NCBI GenBank assembly: GCA_001556995.1
Contig: LSKF01000160.1
Location: 1-28,109 of the forward strand
DNA length: 28,109 nt
Direction: 5' to 3'
DNA from: Erythrobacteraceae bacterium CCH12-C2
GTDB lineage: Bacteria > Pseudomonadota > Alphaproteobacteria > Sphingomonadales > Sphingomonadaceae
The position numbers were made by a program, and so were the translations under genes. Shown piece after piece: positions 15,169 to 23,225 of this stretch; positions within the stretch are counted from its first letter, which is position 1; each line of letters opens with the position of its first letter. Under the pieces are notes generated by a model. It saw only the letters and a list, made by a program, of their open reading frames with translations, was not told the DNA's origin and did no database searches.

Positions 15169-17532
15169 ATGATTGCAGGACTGCCATCACTGACGGGACT
15201 GCTGCGGCGTAGCCGCGGAGCACCAAGCGTTGTCGACCCTTTGAATGGCGATGATATCGCACTATCGTCGGGCGAGACCCTGCTCAAGCGCAAGCGGCTC
15301 AAGGTCGCCATATTTGCCATTATCTTCGGACTGATTTCGGCAGCGATTGAGCTGCCTCTGCCAGCCGAGGACGGGTTTCGTCTGGCAAAAGCGTGGCTGC
15401 GCATGCGCGATGCTCCGCAGGATATCGTTATGGTTGCGATTGACGATGCTACGCTTAACGAGCTCAGGCTGCCGTTCCCGACGCGCAAGGAAGAAAGTCT
15501 TCTGATCGACCAATTGACCGGGGCTGGGGTCACCACAATCGTTTTCGACCGCGCACATGCCGATCCTGAGACGCCCGAAAGTGATGCCTTGTTTATCCGT
15601 ACGCTTGAGCGGCACAGGGGAAAAGTGTGGCTTGGGATGGCATCCGGTTACAAGGTTGGAAACCAGGAGGCAGAAGCTCTTCTTCCGGACATGCGCTTCC
15701 AAAGCCGCGCGCAGGTGGCTTCGATGGCGGGCTATTTGTCGCCCTTTCAACTTGCCATCGTATTTCCGACCTCGAAGAAACTCTCGGGGAAGACCTATCC
15801 CGCGATTTCAGCGGTGCTGGCCGATTACCAGGGACCAGACCTTTCTTACCGCCCGGATTTTGCCTTCAATCCACATTCAATACCCGTAGTTAGCTATGGT
15901 GATGTCATCAATGGCCGGTTCGACAAAGCCAGTTTGGCTGGAAAAAAGGCAATCATTGGTCAGACGTCGACAAAGTCGCCGGACATGTTTATCCATCCGC
16001 TATACCAAAGGATTTCTGGAACATATTATCACATAATCGGTGCTCAGACGCTCAAGCGCGGCACGCCAGTGGATTTGATGTGGTTTCCGGCAATATTTGT
16101 CGCAGCAATTGTGATTGCGGTCCAGGCATTTGCTCGCTCGCGCTCGTCGCGGCCCTTGTGGGCTGCCGCCATGGGCCTGCCCGCCATATCGCTGGTCCTC
16201 GATGAAGCTGGCATCAATATCGACATTATGTCGGCAATGTTGGCGATTGGGGTCGCCGCTTTCGGCTTCTATCGGATCTCGAAGAAGTATTACAGCGCCG
16301 GTGTCGATGCGATGACTACGACAGCGCTGGGGCTCGACAAGGCCAATGCCGAGTTTGATGTCTACGCGCTCAAGATCGCCAATCTCGCCGAGATTTCGGA
16401 AGAATGGGGCACGCGGGAAATGGGCGAGTTTGTCAACACCCTGATAACCTACATCAAGGGCCCCGGGGATGTCGGCGATGTCGCTCTTGAGCGTGACAGC
16501 CTGGTCTGGCTCGCCCCGCGGATGGATAATGACAGTCTCGAGCGTCATGCCGATGGCCTTGCTTTGATGCTCAAGACCGCGATCAGTCACGATTGGCAAT
16601 CAGCCAGCAGCGCCCCCGCGATCGGGATCGACACCAACTACACCCTGCCGCTGGGGCAGCGGGTCAAGAAGGCGATGCAGGCCGCTGATGAGGCGGCCGT
16701 CCGCGGTGTGCGCTTTGTCATCAATGACGCAGCCTATGTCGAGGCGCGCAACCAGCGGCTCGAGATCATCCGCGTCCTTGAAAAAGGCCTGCGCGACCGC
16801 AACATCGGGGTGGCCTATCAGCCCAAGATCGAGCTGGCGACTGGGCGCATCGTCGGTGCCGAAACGCTCATCCGTTGGCGGCCGAACGGTGAGGATTATG
16901 TCGACCCCCAGGAATTGGTGCTGGCCGCCGAAGCCAATGATCTGATCAACGAGCTCACCTTGATCGTGATGGAGTCCGCTCTGGTCGATGGCCGCAAGGC
17001 AATTGCGCTCGATCCCACCTTCAAGCTGGCAGTCAATATGTCGGCCAAAAGCCTGAGTGACACCCATTTGTTGTTCGACATGATGACGATGTTGGGGCGG
17101 CTTGGCTTCCCGGCGGAAAATCTGACGCTTGAACTGACCGAGACAGCAAAGCTGGAGGATAAGCTGATTGCTCCGCAGATCGAAGCGCTCAAGCAGCGCG
17201 GGATCTGTCTTTCGATAGACGATTTCGGCACGGGGCAGTCAAATCTCGAATACCTCGAGAAACTCCCCAGCTCCGAACTCAAGATCGACAAGAAGTTTGT
17301 TCAACACATGGCGAGCTCGGAAGAAAGTCGCGCCGTTGTGCGTGCCACGATCGAAATCGCCCACTCGCTCGGCAAGGTGGTTGTTGCTGAAGGGGTGGAA
17401 AATCACGCCGTTGCAGCAACACTCCAGGCGATGGGATGTGACCAGGGGCAAGGCTATCTGTTTTCGCGGGCGATCACCATGCCCGAACTGCTCGCCATGA
17501 TGGGTGGAGGGCGTATCGCAGTTAACGCTTGA
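15169..17532 (+). CDS. CHASE2-EAL membrane-bound c-di-GMP phosphodiesterase with degenerate GGDEF region
   Basis: A 787-residue signalling protein. After a basic N-terminus there is a membrane segment (about 44-63), then an extracytoplasmic CHASE2 sensor (about 64-300) with APQDIVMVAIDDATL and FDRAHADPETPESD. Three further membrane segments follow (about 304-322, 330-346, 352-370), the standard CHASE2 topology. Residues 375-525 have the size and position of a GGDEF domain but no GGDEF signature. The C-terminal EAL domain (about 535-775) keeps GAETLIRW (E, with T for A), VNMSAKSL, LELTETA, SIDDFGTGQSNLEYL, LKIDK, AEGVE and QGYLFS, so phosphodiesterase activity is likely. The start has no clear ribosome-binding site. 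Codon GC is lower in the sensor half. Confidence 0.92.
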   Translation: MIAGLPSLTGLLRRSRGAPSVVDPLNGDDIALSSGETLLKRKRLKVAIFAIIFGLISAAIELPLPAEDGFRLAKAWLRMRDAPQDIVMVAIDDATLNELRLPFPTRKEESLLIDQLTGAGVTTIVFDRAHADPETPESDALFIRTLERHRGKVWLGMASGYKVGNQEAEALLPDMRFQSRAQVASMAGYLSPFQLAIVFPTSKKLSGKTYPAISAVLADYQGPDLSYRPDFAFNPHSIPVVSYGDVINGRFDKASLAGKKAIIGQTSTKSPDMFIHPLYQRISGTYYHIIGAQTLKRGTPVDLMWFPAIFVAAIVIAVQAFARSRSSRPLWAAAMGLPAISLVLDEAGINIDIMSAMLAIGVAAFGFYRISKKYYSAGVDAMTTTALGLDKANAEFDVYALKIANLAEISEEWGTREMGEFVNTLITYIKGPGDVGDVALERDSLVWLAPRMDNDSLERHADGLALMLKTAISHDWQSASSAPAIGIDTNYTLPLGQRVKKAMQAADEAAVRGVRFVINDAAYVEARNQRLEIIRVLEKGLRDRNIGVAYQPKIELATGRIVGAETLIRWRPNGEDYVDPQELVLAAEANDLINELTLIVMESALVDGRKAIALDPTFKLAVNMSAKSLSDTHLLFDMMTMLGRLGFPAENLTLELTETAKLEDKLIAPQIEALKQRGICLSIDDFGTGQSNLEYLEKLPSSELKIDKKFVQHMASSEESRAVVRATIEIAHSLGKVVVAEGVENHAVAATLQAMGCDQGQGYLFSRAITMPELLAMMGGGRIAVNA

Positions 17533-17538
17533 TTAGGG

Positions 17539-17553
17539 TTAATTTTCTGTTAA
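17539..17553. promoter_or_regulatory. CtrA-type binding box TTAA-N7-TTAA
   Basis: TTAATTTTCTGTTAA fits the full CtrA consensus TTAA-N7-TTAA exactly. It lies 7 bases after the CHASE2-EAL stop and 41 bases before a short ORF with its own ribosome-binding site, so it would sit in promoter position for that small transcript. Confidence 0.6.
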
Positions 17554-17593
17554 AGCTCCTACAGCGAGACCACGCGCTGATAGGAGAATTGCT

Positions 17594-17641
17594 ATGTCAA
17601 TTTGGAGTTACGTCTGCGAAGTCTTCGGCATCGGCCGCTAA
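17594..17641 (+). CDS. Putative 15-residue small protein / leader peptide
   Basis: ATG 17594 is preceded by TAGGAGA seven bases away, the best ribosome-binding site in this region. The frame encodes MSIWSYVCEVFGIGR and stops at TAA 17639-17641. A strong terminator-like hairpin starts 23 bases later. The order CtrA-type box, ribosome-binding site, mini-ORF, terminator makes a self-contained short transcription unit of about 120-150 bases. It could be a small protein, a leader peptide or part of a dual-function small RNA. No run of a single amino acid suggests classical amino-acid attenuation, and nothing obvious follows on the same strand until 17982. Confidence 0.45.
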   Translation: MSIWSYVCEVFGIGR

Positions 17642-17663
17642 GAGCATCGCGCATAAAGACAGT

Positions 17664-17696
17664 GAAAGGCCTCGGGAAACCGGGGCCTTTCTGATT
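17664..17696 (+). terminator. Strong hairpin terminator after the mini-ORF
   Basis: GAAAGGCCTCGG / CCGGGGCCTTTC forms a 12-bp stem with a single U-G wobble, closed by a GAAA tetraloop. The A-tract and T-tract flanks (TTTCTGATTCT) fit an intrinsic terminator. Confidence 0.75.
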
Positions 17697-17981
17697 CTGA
17701 GCGGAGTTCAGCAGGCCTTTCCTCTGTTCTAGCGGTGCCTCCAATTCCGTCGAAGTGGACCAAGGTCTTTTGGTTAATTCGCCCCCTTTGGCGGCTTCCG
17801 CGGGAGGCTGGCAATCCATCCCATTCCCCGAAAGAATACCATTCAATATTAAGCTGTTACGCGTTTCACGCCGGCTCAGCCATCTCACCCGGTGCGATTT
17901 TGTCAAAGCTCGGGGTGTCGCAAGGTCCGCCGATGCAATCGATAGACAATCCTTTATGATTGGTGTCTAACTTTCGGCGAC
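17697..17981. other. Noncoding stretch upstream of the second AraC-type regulator
   Basis: Together with the box, mini-ORF and hairpin listed separately, this completes a 449-base gene-free interval. It is less GC-rich than its surroundings (for example AATACCATTCAATATTAAGC near 17836). It holds one isolated TTAA half-site (GGTTAATTCG near 17773). No convincing gene, RNA or repeat was recognised; it presumably contains the promoter of the regulator at 17982. Confidence 0.5.
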
Positions 17982-18887
17982 ATGACCCATCCTATCCCCT
18001 TAGGCTCTGCCGGCTCCTCCAAAATTCACCCGCTGTCATGGCGCGACTGGGCCCGGCCAAGCCACAGTATCTCGTCTGAGCCGCGCACGATCGGAGGCGC
18101 TATCATTCAGCGCTGGGCCCGCAGTTCGCGTCAGATGAATCAGCCGCCGCTCGACCATCATTACATCGTGGTCCACCTCGGGGGTGACAAGCGAATCACC
18201 CGAAGTCGCCGTACGCAGACCCTCGTTCGGGACGTCGCGGCTGGCGGCATGTCGACGATCGAGGCGGGCAGTTCGTATCGCTGGACGACCGAAGGACCGA
18301 TCGCCTTTGGCCACATCTATGTTGATCCATCCTATTTCGCGCAGACCATCGGCGAGCAATTTGATTGCGACCCGGACAAGGTGATGTTCGAAGAGGATTT
18401 CGGCCAGTTTGATCCGCTGCTGTGCCACTTGCTCAATGCGCTGGTTCATGCGGTCGAGGGCGATGATCTGTCCTTGATAGAGCAGGAAGCCCAGCTCGAA
18501 GCCGCGCTGCACCGCCTTTACGAACGACAGGCGGCGCTTCCAGCGAGGGATCAAAAGATGCTGATTGCGCCCGCTAGCGTCATGCGGGTTAAGGATTACA
18601 TTGGCGACAATCTGACCAGCCAGCTTTCGCTGGACGAACTTGCCCGTTTGTCCGGCTATAGCCGGTTTCACTTCGCACGCGGGTTCAAGACCGCCACGGG
18701 CTTGCCGCCCTATGCCTATATCTTGCGAGCGCGGGTGGCCTTGGCGTGCCGTTTGCTCGAAGACAGGCAGCTCCCCGTACAGGCAGTCGCGAGTGCATCG
18801 GGCTTTGCCTCTCATCCGCAATTTGCCAGCCGTTTCCGGCAGTTCACCGGGATCTCTCCCAGCGCCTACCGCAAGATCATGCGCTAG
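17982..18887 (+). CDS. AraC-family transcriptional regulator
   Basis: A 301-residue regulator. The N-terminal half (about 1-195) is an unassigned sensing domain; it contains DHHYIVVHLGGDKRITR and WTTEGPIAFGHIYVDPSYF, in the style of cupin-less AraC proteins. The C-terminal AraC/XylS domain (about 200-300) shows LSLDELARLSGYSRFHFARGF and VQAVASASGFASHPQFASRFR, ending with TGISPSAYRKIMR. ATG 17982 has no strong ribosome-binding site. It is convergent with the outer-membrane protein gene at 18977, with a terminator hairpin between. Target and ligand cannot be read from the sequence. Confidence 0.9.
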   Translation: MTHPIPLGSAGSSKIHPLSWRDWARPSHSISSEPRTIGGAIIQRWARSSRQMNQPPLDHHYIVVHLGGDKRITRSRRTQTLVRDVAAGGMSTIEAGSSYRWTTEGPIAFGHIYVDPSYFAQTIGEQFDCDPDKVMFEEDFGQFDPLLCHLLNALVHAVEGDDLSLIEQEAQLEAALHRLYERQAALPARDQKMLIAPASVMRVKDYIGDNLTSQLSLDELARLSGYSRFHFARGFKTATGLPPYAYILRARVALACRLLEDRQLPVQAVASASGFASHPQFASRFRQFTGISPSAYRKIMR

Positions 18888-18942
18888 GCCTCAGCGGCAT
18901 CGCGCATGGCATGGTGCCTTCGCAATTCCTGCCACAATGATG

Positions 18943-18970
18943 CGCCGCCGGGTCTCGTGACCCGGCGGCG
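18943..18970. terminator. Bidirectional hairpin between convergent genes
   Basis: CGCCGCCGGGTC / GACCCGGCGGCG is a perfect 12-bp stem with a 4-base loop, placed between the stop of the AraC-type gene and the stop of the outer-membrane protein gene. No T-run on either side. Confidence 0.7.
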
Positions 18971-18976
18971 ACCAGT

Positions 18977-19951
18977 TTAGAAGCCCTTCACCAGCTGCAC
19001 CGTGAACGCCTCGTTGAAGAACTGCGAGCTGTCGCGCAGCGGGATCTCGATCCCCGCCAGCAGGAACAGGTTGCCGCCGAGATGCGTACGCATCCCAGGG
19101 GTGATCGAGACAAAAGTCGTGTCACTCCCATTCTGAAACTCTCGCCAGGTGCCCGCCACATACCAGGTTAAATCGCCAAAGGGCGTGTTGGCGTGATCAG
19201 TGACCGTCTGGCCGATCGCGCCGTTGAGGATGAAGCTCTCGGCCTGACCGCTGTCAGGAAAATCGTAGGCGACCCGGCCGCGCAGTGAGAACCCGCTCCC
19301 GAGATCGGTGAACAAGTTCAGCTGCGGCTGCGGCGAAAAGACCCCGTTGCCAAAGCTTTCCGAACCCGTCGGCAGGCGCCAGCCCACACCCGTATTGATC
19401 GAGATATTGCGCTTTTCCACGAGCATCACCTGAGTGGTCAGGGTAATGTCACCGAAATCTGAATCGCCGCCGCGGTCCTGATAGAAGGGCACTTCGAGCC
19501 CTGCCCACAAGCGGCGAGTGAAGGGGTAGTGGAACCGTGCAAGGCCCTGATGCACATCGTCGCCATCGTCACCTGCGTCGACATAAGTATAGGCAAGGTG
19601 GGCTTCGCGGGTGAAGAAGCCATCGGCGGTGCCGAGCCAGCCCTGCCGCGGCGCGCCGCTATCGCCATTGGGAACTGGCACCCAGGTGCTGAACAACTCC
19701 TTGCCGAACGGCTCCGAACCGAGCGGGGTCCACCCGCCGACGCCACTATCGGACTGAGCTGCCGTGGCGGCTGCCGCGGTAATCATGATTGTCTCTGGCG
19801 ATGTTGTGGGCTGGGCCGTTGGCGTCGATGCGGTCGCAGCTTCGCTGTCTTTCGCTTCGCTTGCAGCGGCAGGCTGCCCCATCATGGCCAACGCGATGAT
19901 ACTGCCACTAATGGCCATCAAGCGAAGACTGCGGGTTGGTGAGGGTGTCAT
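18977..19951 (-). CDS. Exported outer-membrane beta-barrel protein (transporter/MetA-pathway type)
   Basis: A 324-residue protein from ATG 19951, which follows AAAGGAG. A signal peptide (about 1-31, ending near PAAAS) is followed by a Thr/Ala/Pro-rich linker (32-70). The rest has alternating-residue beta strands with many aromatic residues, for example REAHLAYTYVDAGDD, WAGLEVPFYQD, DITLTTQVMLVEKRNISINTGVGWRLPTGS and LAGIEIPLRDSSQFFN. The protein ends in Phe (QLVKGF), the usual beta-signal for outer-membrane insertion. The pattern resembles the family of putative transporters linked to phenol-degradation pathways, but no specific role is claimed. Upstream on the same strand is an AraC-type regulator (221-base gap); another AraC-type gene is convergent. 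Confidence 0.78.
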   Translation of the reverse strand: MTPSPTRSLRLMAISGSIIALAMMGQPAAASEAKDSEAATASTPTAQPTTSPETIMITAAAATAAQSDSGVGGWTPLGSEPFGKELFSTWVPVPNGDSGAPRQGWLGTADGFFTREAHLAYTYVDAGDDGDDVHQGLARFHYPFTRRLWAGLEVPFYQDRGGDSDFGDITLTTQVMLVEKRNISINTGVGWRLPTGSESFGNGVFSPQPQLNLFTDLGSGFSLRGRVAYDFPDSGQAESFILNGAIGQTVTDHANTPFGDLTWYVAGTWREFQNGSDTTFVSITPGMRTHLGGNLFLLAGIEIPLRDSSQFFNEAFTVQLVKGF

Positions 19952-20172
19952 TTCAGATGCTCCTTTGGGGGGACGGGAGCACTTCATGCGCCTGGTGTCG
20001 GGCTGCTTCTTTTCAGAAAACAAATGCCCTTTTCGATGCTGCGCGGCGTGATCGGGTCTGCTCAAGCACATGACATGATGCGCAAAACGACGCACCGCCA
20101 AGCGCAAGCCGCTTGCGATGGAGAGACGGAAGCCGGCCGACGAAATGCCGAGGGCGCGCGGCGACTTTTGCG

Positions 20173-21105
20173 TCAGTCGCGCACGGCCCGCCTGTAGCGT
20201 CCCGGTGAAATGCCCAGCTCGCGGCTGAAGGCGGCCGTGAAATGGGCCTGATTGGCAAAGCCACATTCCAGCGCCAGTTCGGCCAAGGGCATGGTATCTT
20301 CTGCCAGCAGCCGCCGCGCGCGTTCAAGACGGCGTGCTCGCAAGAAATGGTAGGGCGTTTCCCCGGTCGCGAGCTTGAAGACCCGCAGGAAATGGTTGGG
20401 CGAAAGCCCTGCAGCCTCGGCGAGGTCGTCAAGCCCAATGCTTTCTTGCAGATGGGCTTCGATAAACTCGATGACGCGACGCAATTTCGGAGGGGAGAGG
20501 TATATACGCTCGCACGGTTCCGTCAGGCTCGTCATGTCTTTGCTGATGAGCAGACCGGCAATCGCGCGTAAAAGCCCGTCGATCATCAGCCGCGAACCGA
20601 GGCTTGGGCGGCGCAATTCGCACTCGATCTTCCCGAGAAGCTGTGCGACCCGCGGCAGATGCTTCCCCACGATCGGCGCAAGCGCTGTGGTATCCTTACC
20701 CTCACTTTCGAGCAAGGTGCTGATCAGGCCGGGCTTGAAGTAGAGCGCAAAAGAGCCACTCTGGTCGTCAAACTGCATGCGGCTGTCGGCTCCGGCCGGC
20801 AAAAAGCAGCACATGTCACGGTGCAGAGCTAGTTCGCGGTAGGTGCCGCAGAAATCGATGCCAAACTTGCCCGAACCGCTCTTGTTGACGAACAAAGCGT
20901 CCCAATCCTCGTCCTCAGGAGTGTCGGCAACTAATTCAACCAGACCCTTGGTAAAAGAGCGATGATGACGCAGAGCAACGATTGGCATTGTGCCGGTATC
21001 GAAGAGGGTGATATCCGGTTCAGCGGACCAGTGAATGTGCTGCATGAAGCTTGGAGCGGTGTCCGCGCCAATGTGGTATTGCTGAGTGGTGGGCACTGCG
21101 ACCAT
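20173..21105 (-). CDS. AraC-family transcriptional regulator
   Basis: A 310-residue regulator if started at ATG 21105, which follows GGGAG at eight bases; the frame is open further up to 21348, but the extra 81 residues are not domain-like and their ATG codons lack ribosome-binding sites. The N-terminal half (about 1-195) is a sensing domain of the type used to read small hydrophobic ligands. The C-terminal AraC/XylS domain (about 205-308) shows GLDDLAEAAGLSPNHFLRVFK and LAELALECGFANQAHFTAAFSR, then LGISPGRYRRAV. It is on the same strand as, and 221 bases upstream of, the outer-membrane protein gene, its likeliest target. Confidence 0.9.
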   Translation of the reverse strand: MVAVPTTQQYHIGADTAPSFMQHIHWSAEPDITLFDTGTMPIVALRHHRSFTKGLVELVADTPEDEDWDALFVNKSGSGKFGIDFCGTYRELALHRDMCCFLPAGADSRMQFDDQSGSFALYFKPGLISTLLESEGKDTTALAPIVGKHLPRVAQLLGKIECELRRPSLGSRLMIDGLLRAIAGLLISKDMTSLTEPCERIYLSPPKLRRVIEFIEAHLQESIGLDDLAEAAGLSPNHFLRVFKLATGETPYHFLRARRLERARRLLAEDTMPLAELALECGFANQAHFTAAFSRELGISPGRYRRAVRD

Positions 21106-21277
21106 AACTTGGCTCCCGCCAAAAGACCTAATTGTGTCCGATCCCTCTGACAGTTGCTTTGTACGCATTCGTGGATTGGTTGAACAGGTGAGCGGCAGGG
21201 TCGCAGCTAGAAAACAGCAAGATAGCGAAAGTGTTGGTTTGGCGGTGTCTGCCGGAGGATGTTCTTGGCGCAACTTG

Positions 21278-21637
21278 CTATTGCAGTATGTCAGGAACCT
21301 CGTCGTCCATCTTGAGCGACATGACCTGGCGAATGTCAAAGGTTGCAAGGCCCACTGCGACGAGCGGGAGATCTTCGATCTGGGAGCGCATTTCGTCGGG
21401 GGATTGCAAGCACAGCAAGGTCAGCTCATCCCGGTCCGTCGCAGCCAGCGCGAGGATAAATCGCCCCATTTTCGCCCATTCCAGCAACGCATCATATTCG
21501 GCACTGCGATAAAAGGTGATCTCGTCTGAGCCGGCTGAGGGCGCGATCCGCAGGGTTACGAGCGTAATCGCCATATCTGGCTTGAGCGAACCTGAAGCTC
21601 GCTTGGGAAACCACTCGATCCACCTAAGCCAGGGCAT
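21278..21637 (-). CDS. Small YCII/muconolactone-isomerase-like protein
   Basis: A protein of up to 119 residues. The segment ALLEWAKMGRFILALAATD and then LLCLQSPDEMRSQIEDLPL followed by FDIRQVMSL resemble the ferredoxin-like alpha+beta barrel of YCII and muconolactone delta-isomerase proteins, with the SxDE..xxLPL turn. Two starts are possible: 21637 (AAAGG about 11 bases upstream) and the internal ATG 21574, which would give 98 residues and begin directly at the domain. No catalytic residue can be assigned. It is 173 bases upstream of the AraC-type regulator on the same strand and divergent from the exported protein gene at 21871. The family call is tentative. Confidence 0.6.
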   Translation of the reverse strand: MPWLRWIEWFPKRASGSLKPDMAITLVTLRIAPSAGSDEITFYRSAEYDALLEWAKMGRFILALAATDRDELTLLCLQSPDEMRSQIEDLPLVAVGLATFDIRQVMSLKMDDEVPDILQ

Positions 21638-21870
21638 GTGCGGGGATACCTTTCATTGGTGCCCGTAAACCCGGTGTGACGGTGACGCCTTTCGAATTCT
21701 TGCGCGGGAGCGTTGCTTTGGACGGACACATCACCGTGTCAAGGCACGATTACCACGAGAAAAGGAAAAACCTCGCTTAACGTGAAAGAACGGATCGGGG
21801 ACGTAGCGCATCTAGGGGGCGGGTGATCGGCAGGCGCACGTTCCTGCTGGGCCTGATCAAGGAGTTTATC

Positions 21871-23076
21871 ATGCGCAAAATCAGAAGCAGGATCATGGCG
21901 GCGGGGGCACTTCTGGCTCTTGGCCTGCCTTCTGTCGGCCACGCCGATGTCGTCGTTCGTGGGAAAGAGGGAAAGCCGCTGGATGAAATCCGCGAAGCGC
22001 CCGCCTCGATCAGCGGCGATCTTAAGACCATCGTCGCTCAGCCGTCGCCGTCCGAGGTTGATCCCAAACTGCTGGGGCCGGTGCTGCTGATGAAGTCGGC
22101 GCATCTCGACCTTGAAAAGGGCACTGCCACTTTGCCGCTGCGCCGGGGTAAGCTGCCCAATGGTACGCCGGTGTGGTTCATCATCACTGATGCGACGGAT
22201 GAGAACATCGCCGACCTGCAAGGCCTGGCCTATTCGCCCAAGCTCGCCTTCGCGCTCACCGGCAAGGCCACCCGCCGCGCCCGGATCGAGAATGACGGGA
22301 CGTTCACCTTTGGGGCAGGGAGCGTCGACTTCAAACCCGTGCTGGGCGTCACCCCCGGACCGGCCACTGCGCCTTTCCCGCCCAAGGCGTTCCAGCCCGG
22401 TTCGGTCGGCGATGCCGATTACACTCCGCTGGTCTATGTCGAGAACTCGGCCAAGTCGATCATCTACAACGCCCCGGTCGTCAGCCAGGCGAGCGAAGCT
22501 GAGCTCAATGCCATGTGCAGCGGCAAGGTCGATTACACCAAGGTCCACGACAAGGTCGCCGCGATCTGCCCGCGTGATGGCACGGTGACGATCAAGATGA
22601 CGCTGGGCTTCACCTTCGACAAGCCGATCATGTACCTCTCGACCGAGGCCAATGATCCGCTGGTTGCCGCCCTTGAAAACGCGACCTTCACGCCCGCAAT
22701 GAAGGATATGCCCTTCGCGCTGGAAGATGCCTCGCCCGGTGAAAGCGCCGAGCGCATCGTCGTTGTGGTGAACGGTCCCACGGGCAAGGACAACCCGCAC
22801 CGTCAGGGCCTGGTCAGCGCGCTGTCGGGTGAGGGCGGGCCGCTCAACATTCTTGGCGGCATTCCTACGATCAACCTCGACTATTCGCCGATGTGGCGCC
22901 TGTTCCCGGCGGTGTGGACCGATGAGGCGATCCAGAAGGGCTATCGCTACCGCATGACCAGCGCGCTGCAGGCGGCAGAAATGTCGCACCGCGGCTATCT
23001 CAAGAGCCTCGACGGCGGCGATTTCCGCGCGGTCGGCTTCATCGTGAACTGCCCGGTGGTTTACCGCATCAACTGA
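21871..23076 (+). CDS. Exported protein of unknown function
   Basis: A 401-residue protein; ATG 21871 follows AAGGAG at seven bases and begins a clean signal peptide (about 1-26, basic MRKIRSR then a hydrophobic core, cleaved near GHA-DV). I do not recognise the family. The mature part has two similar-looking metal- or ligand-neutral blocks: VWFIITDATDENIADLQGLAYSPKL (about 108-132), then a beta-rich middle and a C-terminal region with NPHRQGLVSALSGEGGPLNILGGIPTINLDYSPMW. It contains three mature cysteines, including two around 220-235 (AMCSGKVD and AAICPRD) that could form a disulfide. It is followed 149 bases later by the TonB-dependent receptor on the same strand, with a terminator between. 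A periplasmic or surface partner of that receptor is possible but only inferred. Confidence 0.75.
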   Translation: MRKIRSRIMAAGALLALGLPSVGHADVVVRGKEGKPLDEIREAPASISGDLKTIVAQPSPSEVDPKLLGPVLLMKSAHLDLEKGTATLPLRRGKLPNGTPVWFIITDATDENIADLQGLAYSPKLAFALTGKATRRARIENDGTFTFGAGSVDFKPVLGVTPGPATAPFPPKAFQPGSVGDADYTPLVYVENSAKSIIYNAPVVSQASEAELNAMCSGKVDYTKVHDKVAAICPRDGTVTIKMTLGFTFDKPIMYLSTEANDPLVAALENATFTPAMKDMPFALEDASPGESAERIVVVVNGPTGKDNPHRQGLVSALSGEGGPLNILGGIPTINLDYSPMWRLFPAVWTDEAIQKGYRYRMTSALQAAEMSHRGYLKSLDGGDFRAVGFIVNCPVVYRIN

Positions 23077-23101
23077 TCGGTGCCGGGCATAACCTCCCTG
23101 C

Positions 23102-23133
23102 GGGTCATGCGTTGCCCCCCTTCGGCATGACCC
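23102..23133 (+). other. Hairpin downstream of the exported protein gene
   Basis: GGGTCATGC / GCATGACCC, a 9-bp perfect inverted repeat with a 14-base loop, just before the terminator at 23140. It could act as an RNA-stabilising 3' element. Confidence 0.45.
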
Positions 23134-23139
23134 CACCTC

Positions 23140-23182
23140 GCGCCGGGAAGGCTGATACAAGTCTTCCCGGCGCTTTTCTTTT
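23140..23182 (+). terminator. Rho-independent terminator
   Basis: GCGCCGGGAAG / CTTCCCGGCGC is a perfect 11-bp GC-rich stem with a 12-base loop, followed directly by TTTTCTTTT. This is a textbook intrinsic terminator for the gene ending at 23076. It ends only 43 bases before the start codon of the TonB receptor. Confidence 0.9.
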
Positions 23183-23225
23183 CCGCGTCCGGCATCCTTT
23201 CGGCGCTAGTTGCAAGGAAGCCATC

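Noticed and set aside
17859..17872. Second parS-like sequence GCGTTTCACGCC
   Set aside because: Only the left half matches; the CACGTG centre and right half are missing.
21739..23160. 473-codon open frame on the minus strand
   Set aside because: It runs through the terminator region and antisense to the exported protein, whose start has a ribosome-binding site and signal peptide.
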